The position numbers and the translations under genes were made by a program. Source: Herbidospora yilanensis (lineage in GTDB: Bacteria; Actinomycetota; Actinomycetes; Streptosporangiales; Streptosporangiaceae). Taken from it: 64,000 nucleotides of DNA. Below, in pieces: positions 41,833-50,830 of the stretch; the first letter of the stretch is position 1; every line of letters starts with the position of its first letter. The notes under the pieces are model-generated. The model did not search any database. It was given only the letters and a program-made list of their open reading frames with translations, and was not told where the DNA came from. Where the stretch lies: contig NZ_BBXE01000040.1 in the NCBI RefSeq assembly GCF_001570565.1, positions 39,818 through 103,817 on the forward strand, read 5' to 3'.

Positions 41833-43937
41833 GCGCCACCCCGAACCCGCATCAGGTCGACCTCGACCGTGCTCATCCTCGCGTTCACCGGATGGCCGGT
41901 TATGTCGCTCACCCCGATGAAGACCACTCTGCGGGCGCCGGATCGGCACCGCAGATCGCTCCCGTCCACGACCTCGCACTCCTCCAAGGGCTCCAAACGG
42001 GCCCACGGGACCTCGGGTCGAGGGCCCGACCTGGTGGAGAAACGGAGCAGTGGTCGAATCACCCAGGGGTCCTCCCGCTGCGGAAGCCTGACCTCGACCC
42101 GAATCCGCCAGGCGCCCTCGTCGTCGACCTCTCCCGAGGCGCTCCGCACGGTGGGATATCCAGGGCTCTTCACCGGCTTGGGTGGATCGAGCTTGACCAG
42201 ACCCTGCAACGCCTCCGGGACCTCTCGGTCGGCCGGGCCGCCGTCGGCCGGCCGAACGGTGTCTCTGACGGCGGCGAGAACCGCGCTGCGGAACTCCTTG
42301 AGGCGGCTTACCGCCCCTCGCGCGAACGTGGCGGTCAGGTCTTCGGTCGGCTTCCAGTCATTGTGTTCCGGAGGTTCCGCGGCCCGCAGGAACTCCTCTG
42401 CGAGTGTCGCGTCGAGCTTGGGCTCCCCGTCGGGATCGTTGATGCCGGTGGCGTGGCCGGCCAACAGAACCGCCTGGAACCGAGGGGCACCCAGCGGTAG
42501 GTCGCCCACCGCCCGGTCGGAGACGGTCATCAAGGTGCCGCGCATGCCCGCGACCCGATTGGGTCGCTCCTCGTCGTCTCCGGCCGGGGTGACGAGAAGC
42601 ACGGCCGAGTGCTCGACCGGTTGAGTCTGTCCTGTGGTCTTCCGCGGCGGCACCAGCAGGGGCACTCGGGCGGCAACGACGTCGTCGGCAGAGGTGAGGG
42701 AATCGACGGTTTCCCCGTTCTTGTAGGCCCGCACGGCGCGGGACCGCGCCCGCTGATAACGATGAGGATCGACGCGCTCCTCCGGGACCACGATCTCCTT
42801 GTCGTTGCGCCGCGCCTCGACGGACGCCTCGAGAACGGGCTCCTTGCCACGACCGCTGACCATGGAGGCCCAGAAACCATCGGCGAGGGACTTGACCAAT
42901 GCCGCGTGCATCTCCTGCAACGTGGTCGCCTCGCCTGAGGGGTCGTATGCCCCGACGATGAGGAAGCTGGTGCCGGGATCGGCGTTGGACCTGCTCAGGC
43001 GCAGCTCCTCGACCGTCCGTTCCCCGGCCCACCATGAGCGGGCCGCGCCGTTGCGTCGCGGATCGCGCTCGCCCAACCAGGCCGGGCCGGCGTAGCCCTT
43101 GTCGTCCCTCTTGTGCCAGGGAAGATCGATGCGGCCGATGACGCGTCGGTCTCGACGGCCCTCATAGGGGGCGGAAAGTGTGCTGTTCACGATGACCAGG
43201 CCGAATCTGCTGGTGGCCCAGAGCGTGGCCTTGCCCAGTCCGTAGGATCCACCCGCCTGGTCGCCCTTATGGCTGTCCATCTGCCTGCGGATGACCGCGG
43301 CGAACCGCCCGTCGTCGTATTCGGAGTCGGTGAGGCCGTTCGCGTTGTAGTCGTCGACTCGAAGCAACAACAGGCTGCCGCCCTCATGCAGTTCCCGCAG
43401 ACCGTCGGCGAGCACCCGGCCGACCTTCTGCGCCGGGTCGGCGGCGGCCTTGATGTGGGGGGCGATGGTGTCCCACCGGATCGCCTCCTGAAAGCCGCGT
43501 AGCCGTTCACCGGTCAACTCATTCAGGATGAAGCGGACGCGTACAGCCCGGGTTTCGTCGAAACGTTCGTCGAGGGAGTTCTGGGTGGCCTCCCTGGCCA
43601 GCACGGCGAGGTTGGAGTCGAATGCGAAGGCGGCGGCGTTTCCGAGCTCTCGACCGCCGTCCTCGTGAGCCGGACGGAGGTGCCAGTCGATCGAACCCGC
43701 CGAGTCGGGGGTCTCCTCACGTGTCATGGACGAGCCCGACGCCAGCCCCAGGAGCTCGTCGATCGCCTGGATCTTGTCAATGCGGGGGGTTGCCCGACCG
43801 GTGATCCACGCCGACACCGCCGCCCGGGTGACGTCAAGTGCGGCCGCGAGCTCGGACTGGCTCATCCCCTTGCGGCGAAGCTGCCGGCCCAGCCACGGAC
43901 CGAAGTCCTCCATCTGCGGGTGTGGGTCCTGCGTCAT
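41829..43937 (-). CDS. XRE helix-turn-helix fused to a GHKL-type ATPase
   Basis: The ATG at 43937 has AGGGGAG seven bases upstream (an upstream ATG at 43964 has none), giving 702 residues. Residues about 15-65 are an XRE HTH (KGMSQSELAAALDVTRAAVS). The following part carries GHKL/Hsp90-like ATP-site motifs: LAREATQNSLDER at 113-125 (N box), VDDYNANG near 194-201 in place of DxGxG, and AGGSYGLGKAT at 228-238 (GxGxG-like lid). The rest is unrecognised. GHKL ATPases related to MutL and MORC are known in restriction-modification islands. The HTH may allow autoregulation through a palindrome at 43964-43989, or target the ATPase to DNA. Confidence 0.83.
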   Translation of the reverse strand: MTQDPHPQMEDFGPWLGRQLRRKGMSQSELAAALDVTRAAVSAWITGRATPRIDKIQAIDELLGLASGSSMTREETPDSAGSIDWHLRPAHEDGGRELGNAAAFAFDSNLAVLAREATQNSLDERFDETRAVRVRFILNELTGERLRGFQEAIRWDTIAPHIKAAADPAQKVGRVLADGLRELHEGGSLLLLRVDDYNANGLTDSEYDDGRFAAVIRRQMDSHKGDQAGGSYGLGKATLWATSRFGLVIVNSTLSAPYEGRRDRRVIGRIDLPWHKRDDKGYAGPAWLGERDPRRNGAARSWWAGERTVEELRLSRSNADPGTSFLIVGAYDPSGEATTLQEMHAALVKSLADGFWASMVSGRGKEPVLEASVEARRNDKEIVVPEERVDPHRYQRARSRAVRAYKNGETVDSLTSADDVVAARVPLLVPPRKTTGQTQPVEHSAVLLVTPAGDDEERPNRVAGMRGTLMTVSDRAVGDLPLGAPRFQAVLLAGHATGINDPDGEPKLDATLAEEFLRAAEPPEHNDWKPTEDLTATFARGAVSRLKEFRSAVLAAVRDTVRPADGGPADREVPEALQGLVKLDPPKPVKSPGYPTVRSASGEVDDEGAWRIRVEVRLPQREDPWVIRPLLRFSTRSGPRPEVPWARLEPLEECEVVDGSDLRCRSGARRVVFIGVSDITGHPVNARMSTVEVDLMRVRGGA

Positions 43938-44324
43938 CGAGTCGCTCCCCTCAGTGCCGCTCATTTGACGACCAGCCTAGCCTGTCAAAGAGCGCTTAAC
44001 ATCCGCTTCGGGCATGCCCTACTATGGCGTGTGAGGGTTGTGATGATAGGTCGCGAATGGCGGGCCCCTTCTGGGGCCCTTGCGAACTGAAATGAACTGT
44101 GCTTCCCTCGATTGGCGCAACGGGCAGAAGTCGAATCCTCTGCTCTATGGATTGGTATTTGGATGAAAGTCAACTTTCGTCCTCGTATGACCTGATGGCC
44201 TTTTTGGGGCCGTGCGAAGCATGCGCAGGTTCGGCCTCCATGAGATCGAGGCGCGGGCCGGAGTGTGCCCCGAGTCCGCCTCGACTCATAGACACCGTGC
44301 CGCCGCGAGGAGATGACACCCCCC
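43938..44324. promoter_or_regulatory. Divergent control region of the two defence operons
   Basis: The 387 bases between the XRE-GHKL and GHKL-helicase genes hold no gene. They contain three inverted repeats: TTTGAC...GTCAAA at 43964-43989, a GGGCCCC-TTCT-GGGGCCC hairpin at 44062-44079, and a 22-base near-perfect palindrome at 44161-44182 (arms of ten bases, nine paired). The first covers a TTGACA-like element on the minus strand. The XRE domain protein is a natural candidate to bind here. Confidence 0.55.
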
Positions 44325-47300
44325 ATGAGCAGCGTTGAGCCAACAGTCCTGGAAGTCGTCCTTGGCCAGTCGAAACGTGTCCTGGAGACCTACCGGATCG
44401 ATCCCGGCCTCATCCAGGAGCATGCGAACGGTGAGCGTCGCATCAAGGAGGGGGGCTACGGCGACCGCCAGATCTACGAGCTGGTCCAGAACGGCGCCGA
44501 CGAACTGCGGAACGATCCAGGCGGCGAGATCGCGGTTGTTTTGACGACCTCGCACCTTTACTGCGCGAACCAGGGTGCGCCGCTGACGCCCGAAGGCGCC
44601 GACACCATTCTTCGCATGGGAGTGTCCCGTAAACGTGGAGGGCAGATCGGGAGATTCGGGGTCGGCGTTAAATCGGTTTTGAGTGTTACCGATATGCCGG
44701 AGTTCTTCAGTCGGGACGACGACCGGAGCTTCGGCTTCGACCGCGACTGGGCCGCCGAGATGATCAGAGGGGTGCAGCCGGCCGTGGCCGAGACCCCGGT
44801 GCTGCGGATGGCCCGGCCGCTCGACCGCGACCGCGCCGTTGCCGCCGACCCGGTTCTCGCCGAACTGCTCAAGTGGGCGACGACCGTGGTCCGGCTTCCG
44901 CTGAAGCCGTCGGCGGTGAACCGCATGGCGAGGGACATCGCAGAGTTCCCCGCCGAGTTTGCGCTGTTCTCCCCGCACGTCGGGACCATCACTCTGGAGG
45001 ACCGTCGGACCTCCAGGCCGGTCGTGCGGCAGATCTTCCACAGCGTGGCAGACGATCAACGGTTGCTGCAGATCGACGGCCCCAAGGGCGATTCGATACA
45101 CCAGCAATGGCGGGTCTTCAGCCGCCGGCACGCCCCCTCGGCCGAAGCGTTGGAGGAGGCGGGAGAGCTTCACGACCGTCCGGAGGTCGACATCGCCTGG
45201 GCGGTTCCGGGCGGGAAAGGGCGCGTTCGAGGCAGGTTCTGGGCGTTCTTCCCCACCAACTACGAGTCGACGATTCGCGGCATCGTCAACGCGCCCTGGA
45301 AGACAAGTGAAGACCGGCAGAACCTCTACAACAACAATAAGTTCAACCACGAACTGATCCGAGTGATGGCCGAGCTGATAGTGGAGTCTGCTCCCTCGCT
45401 CTCGCTCGACTCCGACCCGTGTGTCCACCTGGACGCCTTACCTGCCCGAGGTCGCGAGGAGCCGCAGTGGGCCGCGACGGAGTTGGTCCACCACATTTGG
45501 GCCGCTGCGGCGAAACGGCCCATCCTCCCAGACCAGGCGGGAGAATTCGGACCTGTATCGGCGGTCCGGCTGCACCCCGACAAGATGAGGCCGGAGTGGC
45601 TTGCCCTCTGGGCCGGATACGAGGGCCGGCCTCAAGGCTGGTGCCATCACTCTGTTGACGCCGGCCAATACCGCCGAGACAAGGTCGGCTACATCCAGGA
45701 CGTCGCGGGCGTGAGCCCGGCGGACGCGAAGGAGTGGCTGGAGGCGCTGGTCTCCGATGGGAGTCCGGAAGCGTCGGCCCGAGCCGTCAAGATCGCCGCC
45801 GCGATGCGACGGGAGAAGCACCCTCGCACCGAGGAGGCGATGAGGGCCCGCATCGTCCTGACCGAGTCCATGGGGTTCGTTGTCCCGTCCAACCGGGTGT
45901 TCCGCCGTTCATCGAGTGACGGTCTGGCCGACAACACGGTCTACGTTGACGAACGGGTCTACGCGGGCGATGCCACTCTTGTACAGGACCTTGAGGACCT
46001 AGGCGTCTACGAGGCCGACTACGAGGGTAGGTTCGCCTCCGTCGTCGAGCAGGGATTCCTCAGCTACGGGGATTCCGACTGGGCGGCCTTCTGGCGTCTT
46101 TCCCGCCTGGCGGGCCCCGCCGGCACGCTGGCCGCACTGCGCAACCACCAGGTGGAGACCGCGCGGGAACTGAAGGTCAAGACGATCGCCGGGCCCTTCA
46201 AGGCCATCCGCGAATGTCTGCTCCCCGGCAGGATCGTGCCGGCCGACGGCTCCAGAGACAACCGGGTGGCCATCGACATCGCCTTTCACGCGGAAGACCG
46301 AGCCATCTTCCGAGACCTGGGCGCCATCGACGGTCCACAGCCCACGGTGGATCCCCGCCAAGAGCCGTGGTTCGAGGACTACACCCGAGCGCTTTGGGAG
46401 CAGTACTGCGCCAAGCTCTCCCCGTCGGATCACCGCCCGATGCACAGCACGATGGCCTTCGACGGCAGCAAGCCCGCGGGCCCCCTGGGCTTTCTGACCG
46501 TGCTGTCGAGGGAGGGGCGCGCGGCATTCCTAGCGGAGATGCCGTCCAGTGGGCTCGTGACCTCGTGGACGATGCAGGTGGGGAAGAGTGTCGCGACTCG
46601 GAGGTCGGTGGTCTCGCCACTTCGTTGGATGGCGCGCAAACACGGCTATCTGGAGACCTCACGTGGTCTTCGCATTGTGGCGCGATGCGTGGGGCCGGAA
46701 TTGATGTCCTACTCATCGCTGCTTCCGGTGGCGAAGGTGCCACTGGCGACGGGGACCGCACTGGGTCTTCCGCACCAGCTCGGCAAGGTGCCGTCCGCCA
46801 TCTGGAGCGAACTGGTCGCGGAGGCGGCGGAGTCGACCGACGACGCCTTTCCGGGTCGGGTTTACGCCCTGGTCTTCGAGGCGAACGTTCCCTGGCCCAA
46901 AGACGGCCTGACCCGTTGCCGCGTCGGCTCTGAGTGGCATACCGACATCCCGGACGACGAGATCGTGGTGACCGCCGACGTAACGACCTACCAGGCCCTG
47001 GTGCGCGAGCAGGTCCCGGCGCTGCTGGCGCCCTCGCAGGAGGCCACGGATCTCTTCCGAGAACACTGGCACATGCTTGAGGCCTCGACTGCGATTCAGA
47101 AGGAACTCCGCTGGGTGGAGCAGGCGGAGCCGGTGATCCTGACGGAAGAGTTCCCCCATCTCAAGGTGGGCCACAGGACCCGGGTTGAGGGATGGACGGT
47201 CGTGCGCTGCGATGAACTCGAGGAGGTCATCCGTACCCCCAAGGGCATGAGGACTCAACCGATCTCCGTCGCCGTCCACAACGAGGAGCGCAAGGTGCTC

Positions 47301-48989
47301 GTCGTACGTCCGAAGGACGACCTGTCGCTGCTCGTGGAGGTCGACAAGGCCATGCGCCTTGGACTGGGCCCCTCCGGTTGCAGGGCGATCCTGGACCGCC
47401 GTGAGCAGCAGCGCAACAACGAGCGGATAAAGAAGGCCCGCGAGGCGAAGGAGGTGTCCGACAAACTGTTGCACCTGGTCGAGGTCGAGGCGCTGAAGAA
47501 GGGACTGCCTCAGGGCCTTCTCGAATACGACGAGGCCGAGAAGGGGAAGCCGGCGGACGACAAGCGTGTCGCCCAGCTCTTCAGCGACGCCCACGGATCC
47601 GACGTTCTACGCGTGCTTCGCAAGGACATCGAGGCCGTCCTACCGGAGGCCGCCGCCAGTTTCCGAGGTGACAACGCCTCCGTTCGGGTGGTGAACGACC
47701 TTGGTCTTCCCGACGACTACGCCGGCGCCCGCAGCGAAACGCTTCCTCCTGTTGTGCGGGTCGACGGTCCGACGGCCTTCCCGCGACTCCACGACTACCA
47801 GGAGCGCCTGGCTCAGAAGACGTTCGACCTCCTGACCCGATGGGATGCCCCTCGCGCGATGTTGTGCCTTCCGACCGGTGCCGGTAAGACGCGCGTTGCC
47901 GCGGAGGCCGTCATCCGGGTGGTCAAGGAGCGCGGTCTCGGCGGCCGTCCCATCCTGTGGATCGCGCAGAGTGAGGAACTGTGTGAGCAGGCGGTCCAGA
48001 GTTGGTCCTTCGTCTGGTCGAAGGTGGGACCGGAGAGCCGGCTCGTCGTCAACCGACTGTGGAACAACCGGGAGGCGGCCCCCAACCGGGAGACCGCGCA
48101 CCTGGTCGTTGCGACCGACGCAAAACTCGAGGTGTGCCTGAGCAAGCCCGAGTACGCCTGGCTCCGCGATCCCGCGCTTGTGATCATCGATGAGGCCCAC
48201 TTCTCGATCACCCCTCGATACACCGAGCTCCTCAAACTGCTGGGCATCACGCACCGCGAGGCCGCCCGGCCGCTGCTGGGGCTCACCGCCACGCCTTACC
48301 GGGGCTTCAATGAGGAGGAGTCCGCTCGTCTAGCCCAGCGGTACGGCAGGACCCGGCTCGACGAGGGCATCTTCACGTCCGACCCGTACGCCGAGTTGCA
48401 GGAACTCGGTGTGCTTGCCAAGGTGGAGCACCGCGAACTGCAGGGTGCGACGATCGAGCTCAGCGACGAGCAGCTGAAGAGCGTGGGCGGTGGCGGGCCC
48501 CGCTGGCTTCCCTCCTCGGTGGAGGCGTCACTCGGCCAGGACGCCGACCGCAACGGCATGCTGCTTCGTGAGATCCAGGCGCTGCCCGAGAACAGTCCGG
48601 TCCTGCTGTTCGCGGCGTCGGTCAACCACGCGAAGTTGATGGCCGGACTGCTCCGAGGCAGGGGGATCCGGGCGGCCGCGATCGACTCCGCCACCCCTGA
48701 CGCGGAGCGTCGCGCGCGCATCGAGGAGTTCCGTACGCGCCGGCTCCGAGTCCTGACCAACTACGGGGTGTTGGCTCAGGGCTTCGACGCGCCCGCGACG
48801 GAGGTCGTGATCGTGGCGCGACCGACCTACAGCCCCAACGTCTATCAGCAGATGATCGGTCGAGGCCTGCGCGGTCCGTTGAACGGCGGTAAGGAGACCT
48901 GTTTGATCCTCGACGTGGCCGACAACATCGTCAACTTCGACAAGAAGCTCGCCTTCACCGAATTCGACTACCTGTGGAACCGGGAATGA
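44325..48989 (+). CDS. Giant GHKL (sacsin-like) ATPase fused to an SF2 helicase
   Basis: The ATG at 44325 (GAGGAG upstream) gives 1554 residues; ATG 44313 is also in frame. Residues about 40-130 hold a GHKL/Hsp90-type ATP site: YELVQNGADELR at 51-62, then GVSRKRGGQIGRFGVGVKSV (99-118). A long middle part is unrecognised. From about 1150 there is an SF2 helicase: Walker A LPTGAGKTR near 1182-1190, DEAH at 1289-1292, LTATPYRGF, and GQGF-like AQGFDAP, QMIGRGLRG. It heads a five-gene plus-strand operon, and its stop overlaps the next start. Two ATP motors in one chain suggest foreign-DNA sensing with remodelling. No nuclease motif is seen in it. Confidence 0.87.
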   Translation: MSSVEPTVLEVVLGQSKRVLETYRIDPGLIQEHANGERRIKEGGYGDRQIYELVQNGADELRNDPGGEIAVVLTTSHLYCANQGAPLTPEGADTILRMGVSRKRGGQIGRFGVGVKSVLSVTDMPEFFSRDDDRSFGFDRDWAAEMIRGVQPAVAETPVLRMARPLDRDRAVAADPVLAELLKWATTVVRLPLKPSAVNRMARDIAEFPAEFALFSPHVGTITLEDRRTSRPVVRQIFHSVADDQRLLQIDGPKGDSIHQQWRVFSRRHAPSAEALEEAGELHDRPEVDIAWAVPGGKGRVRGRFWAFFPTNYESTIRGIVNAPWKTSEDRQNLYNNNKFNHELIRVMAELIVESAPSLSLDSDPCVHLDALPARGREEPQWAATELVHHIWAAAAKRPILPDQAGEFGPVSAVRLHPDKMRPEWLALWAGYEGRPQGWCHHSVDAGQYRRDKVGYIQDVAGVSPADAKEWLEALVSDGSPEASARAVKIAAAMRREKHPRTEEAMRARIVLTESMGFVVPSNRVFRRSSSDGLADNTVYVDERVYAGDATLVQDLEDLGVYEADYEGRFASVVEQGFLSYGDSDWAAFWRLSRLAGPAGTLAALRNHQVETARELKVKTIAGPFKAIRECLLPGRIVPADGSRDNRVAIDIAFHAEDRAIFRDLGAIDGPQPTVDPRQEPWFEDYTRALWEQYCAKLSPSDHRPMHSTMAFDGSKPAGPLGFLTVLSREGRAAFLAEMPSSGLVTSWTMQVGKSVATRRSVVSPLRWMARKHGYLETSRGLRIVARCVGPELMSYSSLLPVAKVPLATGTALGLPHQLGKVPSAIWSELVAEAAESTDDAFPGRVYALVFEANVPWPKDGLTRCRVGSEWHTDIPDDEIVVTADVTTYQALVREQVPALLAPSQEATDLFREHWHMLEASTAIQKELRWVEQAEPVILTEEFPHLKVGHRTRVEGWTVVRCDELEEVIRTPKGMRTQPISVAVHNEERKVLVVRPKDDLSLLVEVDKAMRLGLGPSGCRAILDRREQQRNNERIKKAREAKEVSDKLLHLVEVEALKKGLPQGLLEYDEAEKGKPADDKRVAQLFSDAHGSDVLRVLRKDIEAVLPEAAASFRGDNASVRVVNDLGLPDDYAGARSETLPPVVRVDGPTAFPRLHDYQERLAQKTFDLLTRWDAPRAMLCLPTGAGKTRVAAEAVIRVVKERGLGGRPILWIAQSEELCEQAVQSWSFVWSKVGPESRLVVNRLWNNREAAPNRETAHLVVATDAKLEVCLSKPEYAWLRDPALVIIDEAHFSITPRYTELLKLLGITHREAARPLLGLTATPYRGFNEEESARLAQRYGRTRLDEGIFTSDPYAELQELGVLAKVEHRELQGATIELSDEQLKSVGGGGPRWLPSSVEASLGQDADRNGMLLREIQALPENSPVLLFAASVNHAKLMAGLLRGRGIRAAAIDSATPDAERRARIEEFRTRRLRVLTNYGVLAQGFDAPATEVVIVARPTYSPNVYQQMIGRGLRGPLNGGKETCLILDVADNIVNFDKKLAFTEFDYLWNRE

Positions 48990-50830
48990 CCCTCGCACCA
49001 CCTCCACTCACCGACGAACAGCTCGCCGTCGTCACCCAGCCGGCCGACGCCCTCACCCTCGTGACGGCCGGCGCGGGGGCGGGCAAGACGCACACCCTTG
49101 TCCGCCGGCTCGATCATCTGGTGTCCAAAGAGGAACTGACCGCTGGAGAGATCCTGGTGCTCACCTTCTCTCGGGCCGCGGCCCGAGAGCTGCGTGATCG
49201 ACTCGCGCGACACGGCGACGAAGCCCGCTACCTGCGTGTCAAGACGTTTGACTCGTGGGCTCTAGACGTTCTCATGCGTGTCGACGCGACCGGAGACTGG
49301 TTGACCCGGTCCTTCGACGCCCGGATCGAGGGTGCCCGTCAGGCCGTCGAGGACGGACTGGCCGACGAGCTTTTTGAGGATCTGAGGCACGTGATCGTCG
49401 ACGAGGTACAGGACCTCGTGGGGGCACGTAGGGATCTGGTCGAGACCCTGTTGGAGCGTTTCGACTGCGGCTTCACCGTCGTGGGGGATCCGGCGCAGTC
49501 GATCTACGGCTTCACCGTGAGCGATCCTCGCGAGCGTCTCGGTGAGACCAACCGCTTCTTCGTGTGGCTGCGGGTGACTTTCGGAGAGGACCTGGTCGAG
49601 CTGTCCCTGACGCAGAACTTCCGGGCCCGAAGCGACGAGGCCCGTACCGCCCTTGGGTTCGGCGCGACACTGCGGGACGCGGCCGAGCACGGCACCGGCC
49701 GACCGATGTACGGCGATCTTCGGGCCGCGCTGAAGTCAAGCCTGAATCTGGGCGATCTCGACCCGTTCGCCGCCGAGGCGCTTACGGGTCACGAGGGCAC
49801 GACCGCGGTGTTGTGCCGCACGAACGGACAGGCCCTCGTCGTCTCGGAGTCGCTGCACGAGTTCGGGGTCTTCCACCAGCTTCGACGGTCCGCCCGCGAC
49901 CGTGTGGTCCCCGCCTGGCTGACGAGACTGTTCTCCGGAGACGGGTGGACGCTCACCCGCGACGCCTTTGACGCACTGGAATTGCCCGACGCCGACGAGC
50001 GGTGGATGTTGCTGCGGCGCACCGGCTCCCCTCAAGGCTCGGATCGGCGTCTTGATCTGACCAGGGTCCGCGCGGCCATCGCGTCCGAACGGCTGCCGGA
50101 CGAGCTCGTCGGGCAGGCGCCCGCACGCCTTGTGGTCTCCTCGTTCCATCGGGCCAAAGGACTTGAGTTCGACCGTGTGGTCGTGGTCGATCCCGGACCT
50201 CTTGAGACGACGCGCCAGCCCGTCGATCCCGAGGAGGAGGCCCGCCTTCTCTATGTGGCGATGACGCGCGCGAGAGACGACCTCTACTGGCTGAACGCGG
50301 TGGACACCCGTTTCATTCGGGTCGATCGGAACAGTGGACGGTGGGGACGGACCCACTTCCAGTACTGGTATCGCGGAGGGCTGGAGGTGCTCGGTGGTGA
50401 CGTCCTGACCGACCAGCCGGCGGGGACGCGGCACTTTCAGGCCGATCCGGTGGAACTGCAGCGCCATCTGGTCGGCGGAGTGCCTCCGGGGGCCGAGGTG
50501 ACCCTGGAGCGGATCGGCACGGATCCTGTCGGGCTGGAGGAAAGCCCCCCTTATCTGGTTGTTCACGAAGATCGTCCCATCGGAACGACATCCGAGGCAT
50601 TCGGCCGCAGTCTCCATCTACATCTGAAGACCGCCAAGAACTGGGTCCCGCGTGCGTGGCCGAAGACGATCTCCAGCCTCCGGGTGGAGACGTTGGAGAC
50701 GGTCGCTGGAAGTGAGGCCGCCGGGAGCGCGGCCGGGCTGGGTCCGCACGGAGTGTGGTTGGCGCCCCGCCTGGTGGGCCTGGGACGGTTCACCTGGGAG
50801 AAGGAGGAGTCGGATGACACAGCGAACTGA
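48986..50830 (+). CDS. UvrD/Rep-type SF1 helicase
   Basis: A 614-residue SF1A helicase. Walker A TAGAGAGKTHT lies at 28-38, motif II DEVQD at 139-143, GDPAQSIYGF follows, motif V is FHRAKGLEFDRVVVVD, and motif VI LYVAMTRARDDLYW. The domains are shorter than in UvrD itself, and the C-terminal 150 residues are unlike it. The start overlaps the previous stop as ATGA, and the 3' end overlaps the DrmA-like gene by 17 bases, so the operon is tightly coupled. It probably unwinds or translocates on DNA within the defence complex. Confidence 0.9.
   Translation: MTLAPPPLTDEQLAVVTQPADALTLVTAGAGAGKTHTLVRRLDHLVSKEELTAGEILVLTFSRAAARELRDRLARHGDEARYLRVKTFDSWALDVLMRVDATGDWLTRSFDARIEGARQAVEDGLADELFEDLRHVIVDEVQDLVGARRDLVETLLERFDCGFTVVGDPAQSIYGFTVSDPRERLGETNRFFVWLRVTFGEDLVELSLTQNFRARSDEARTALGFGATLRDAAEHGTGRPMYGDLRAALKSSLNLGDLDPFAAEALTGHEGTTAVLCRTNGQALVVSESLHEFGVFHQLRRSARDRVVPAWLTRLFSGDGWTLTRDAFDALELPDADERWMLLRRTGSPQGSDRRLDLTRVRAAIASERLPDELVGQAPARLVVSSFHRAKGLEFDRVVVVDPGPLETTRQPVDPEEEARLLYVAMTRARDDLYWLNAVDTRFIRVDRNSGRWGRTHFQYWYRGGLEVLGGDVLTDQPAGTRHFQADPVELQRHLVGGVPPGAEVTLERIGTDPVGLEESPPYLVVHEDRPIGTTSEAFGRSLHLHLKTAKNWVPRAWPKTISSLRVETLETVAGSEAAGSAAGLGPHGVWLAPRLVGLGRFTWEKEESDDTAN

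Noticed and set aside
44041..44100. Rho-independent terminator between the defence operons
   Set aside because: The hairpin at 44062-44079 lies between divergent starts where no transcript ends, and has no T-tract; it is kept only as a structural element of the control region.
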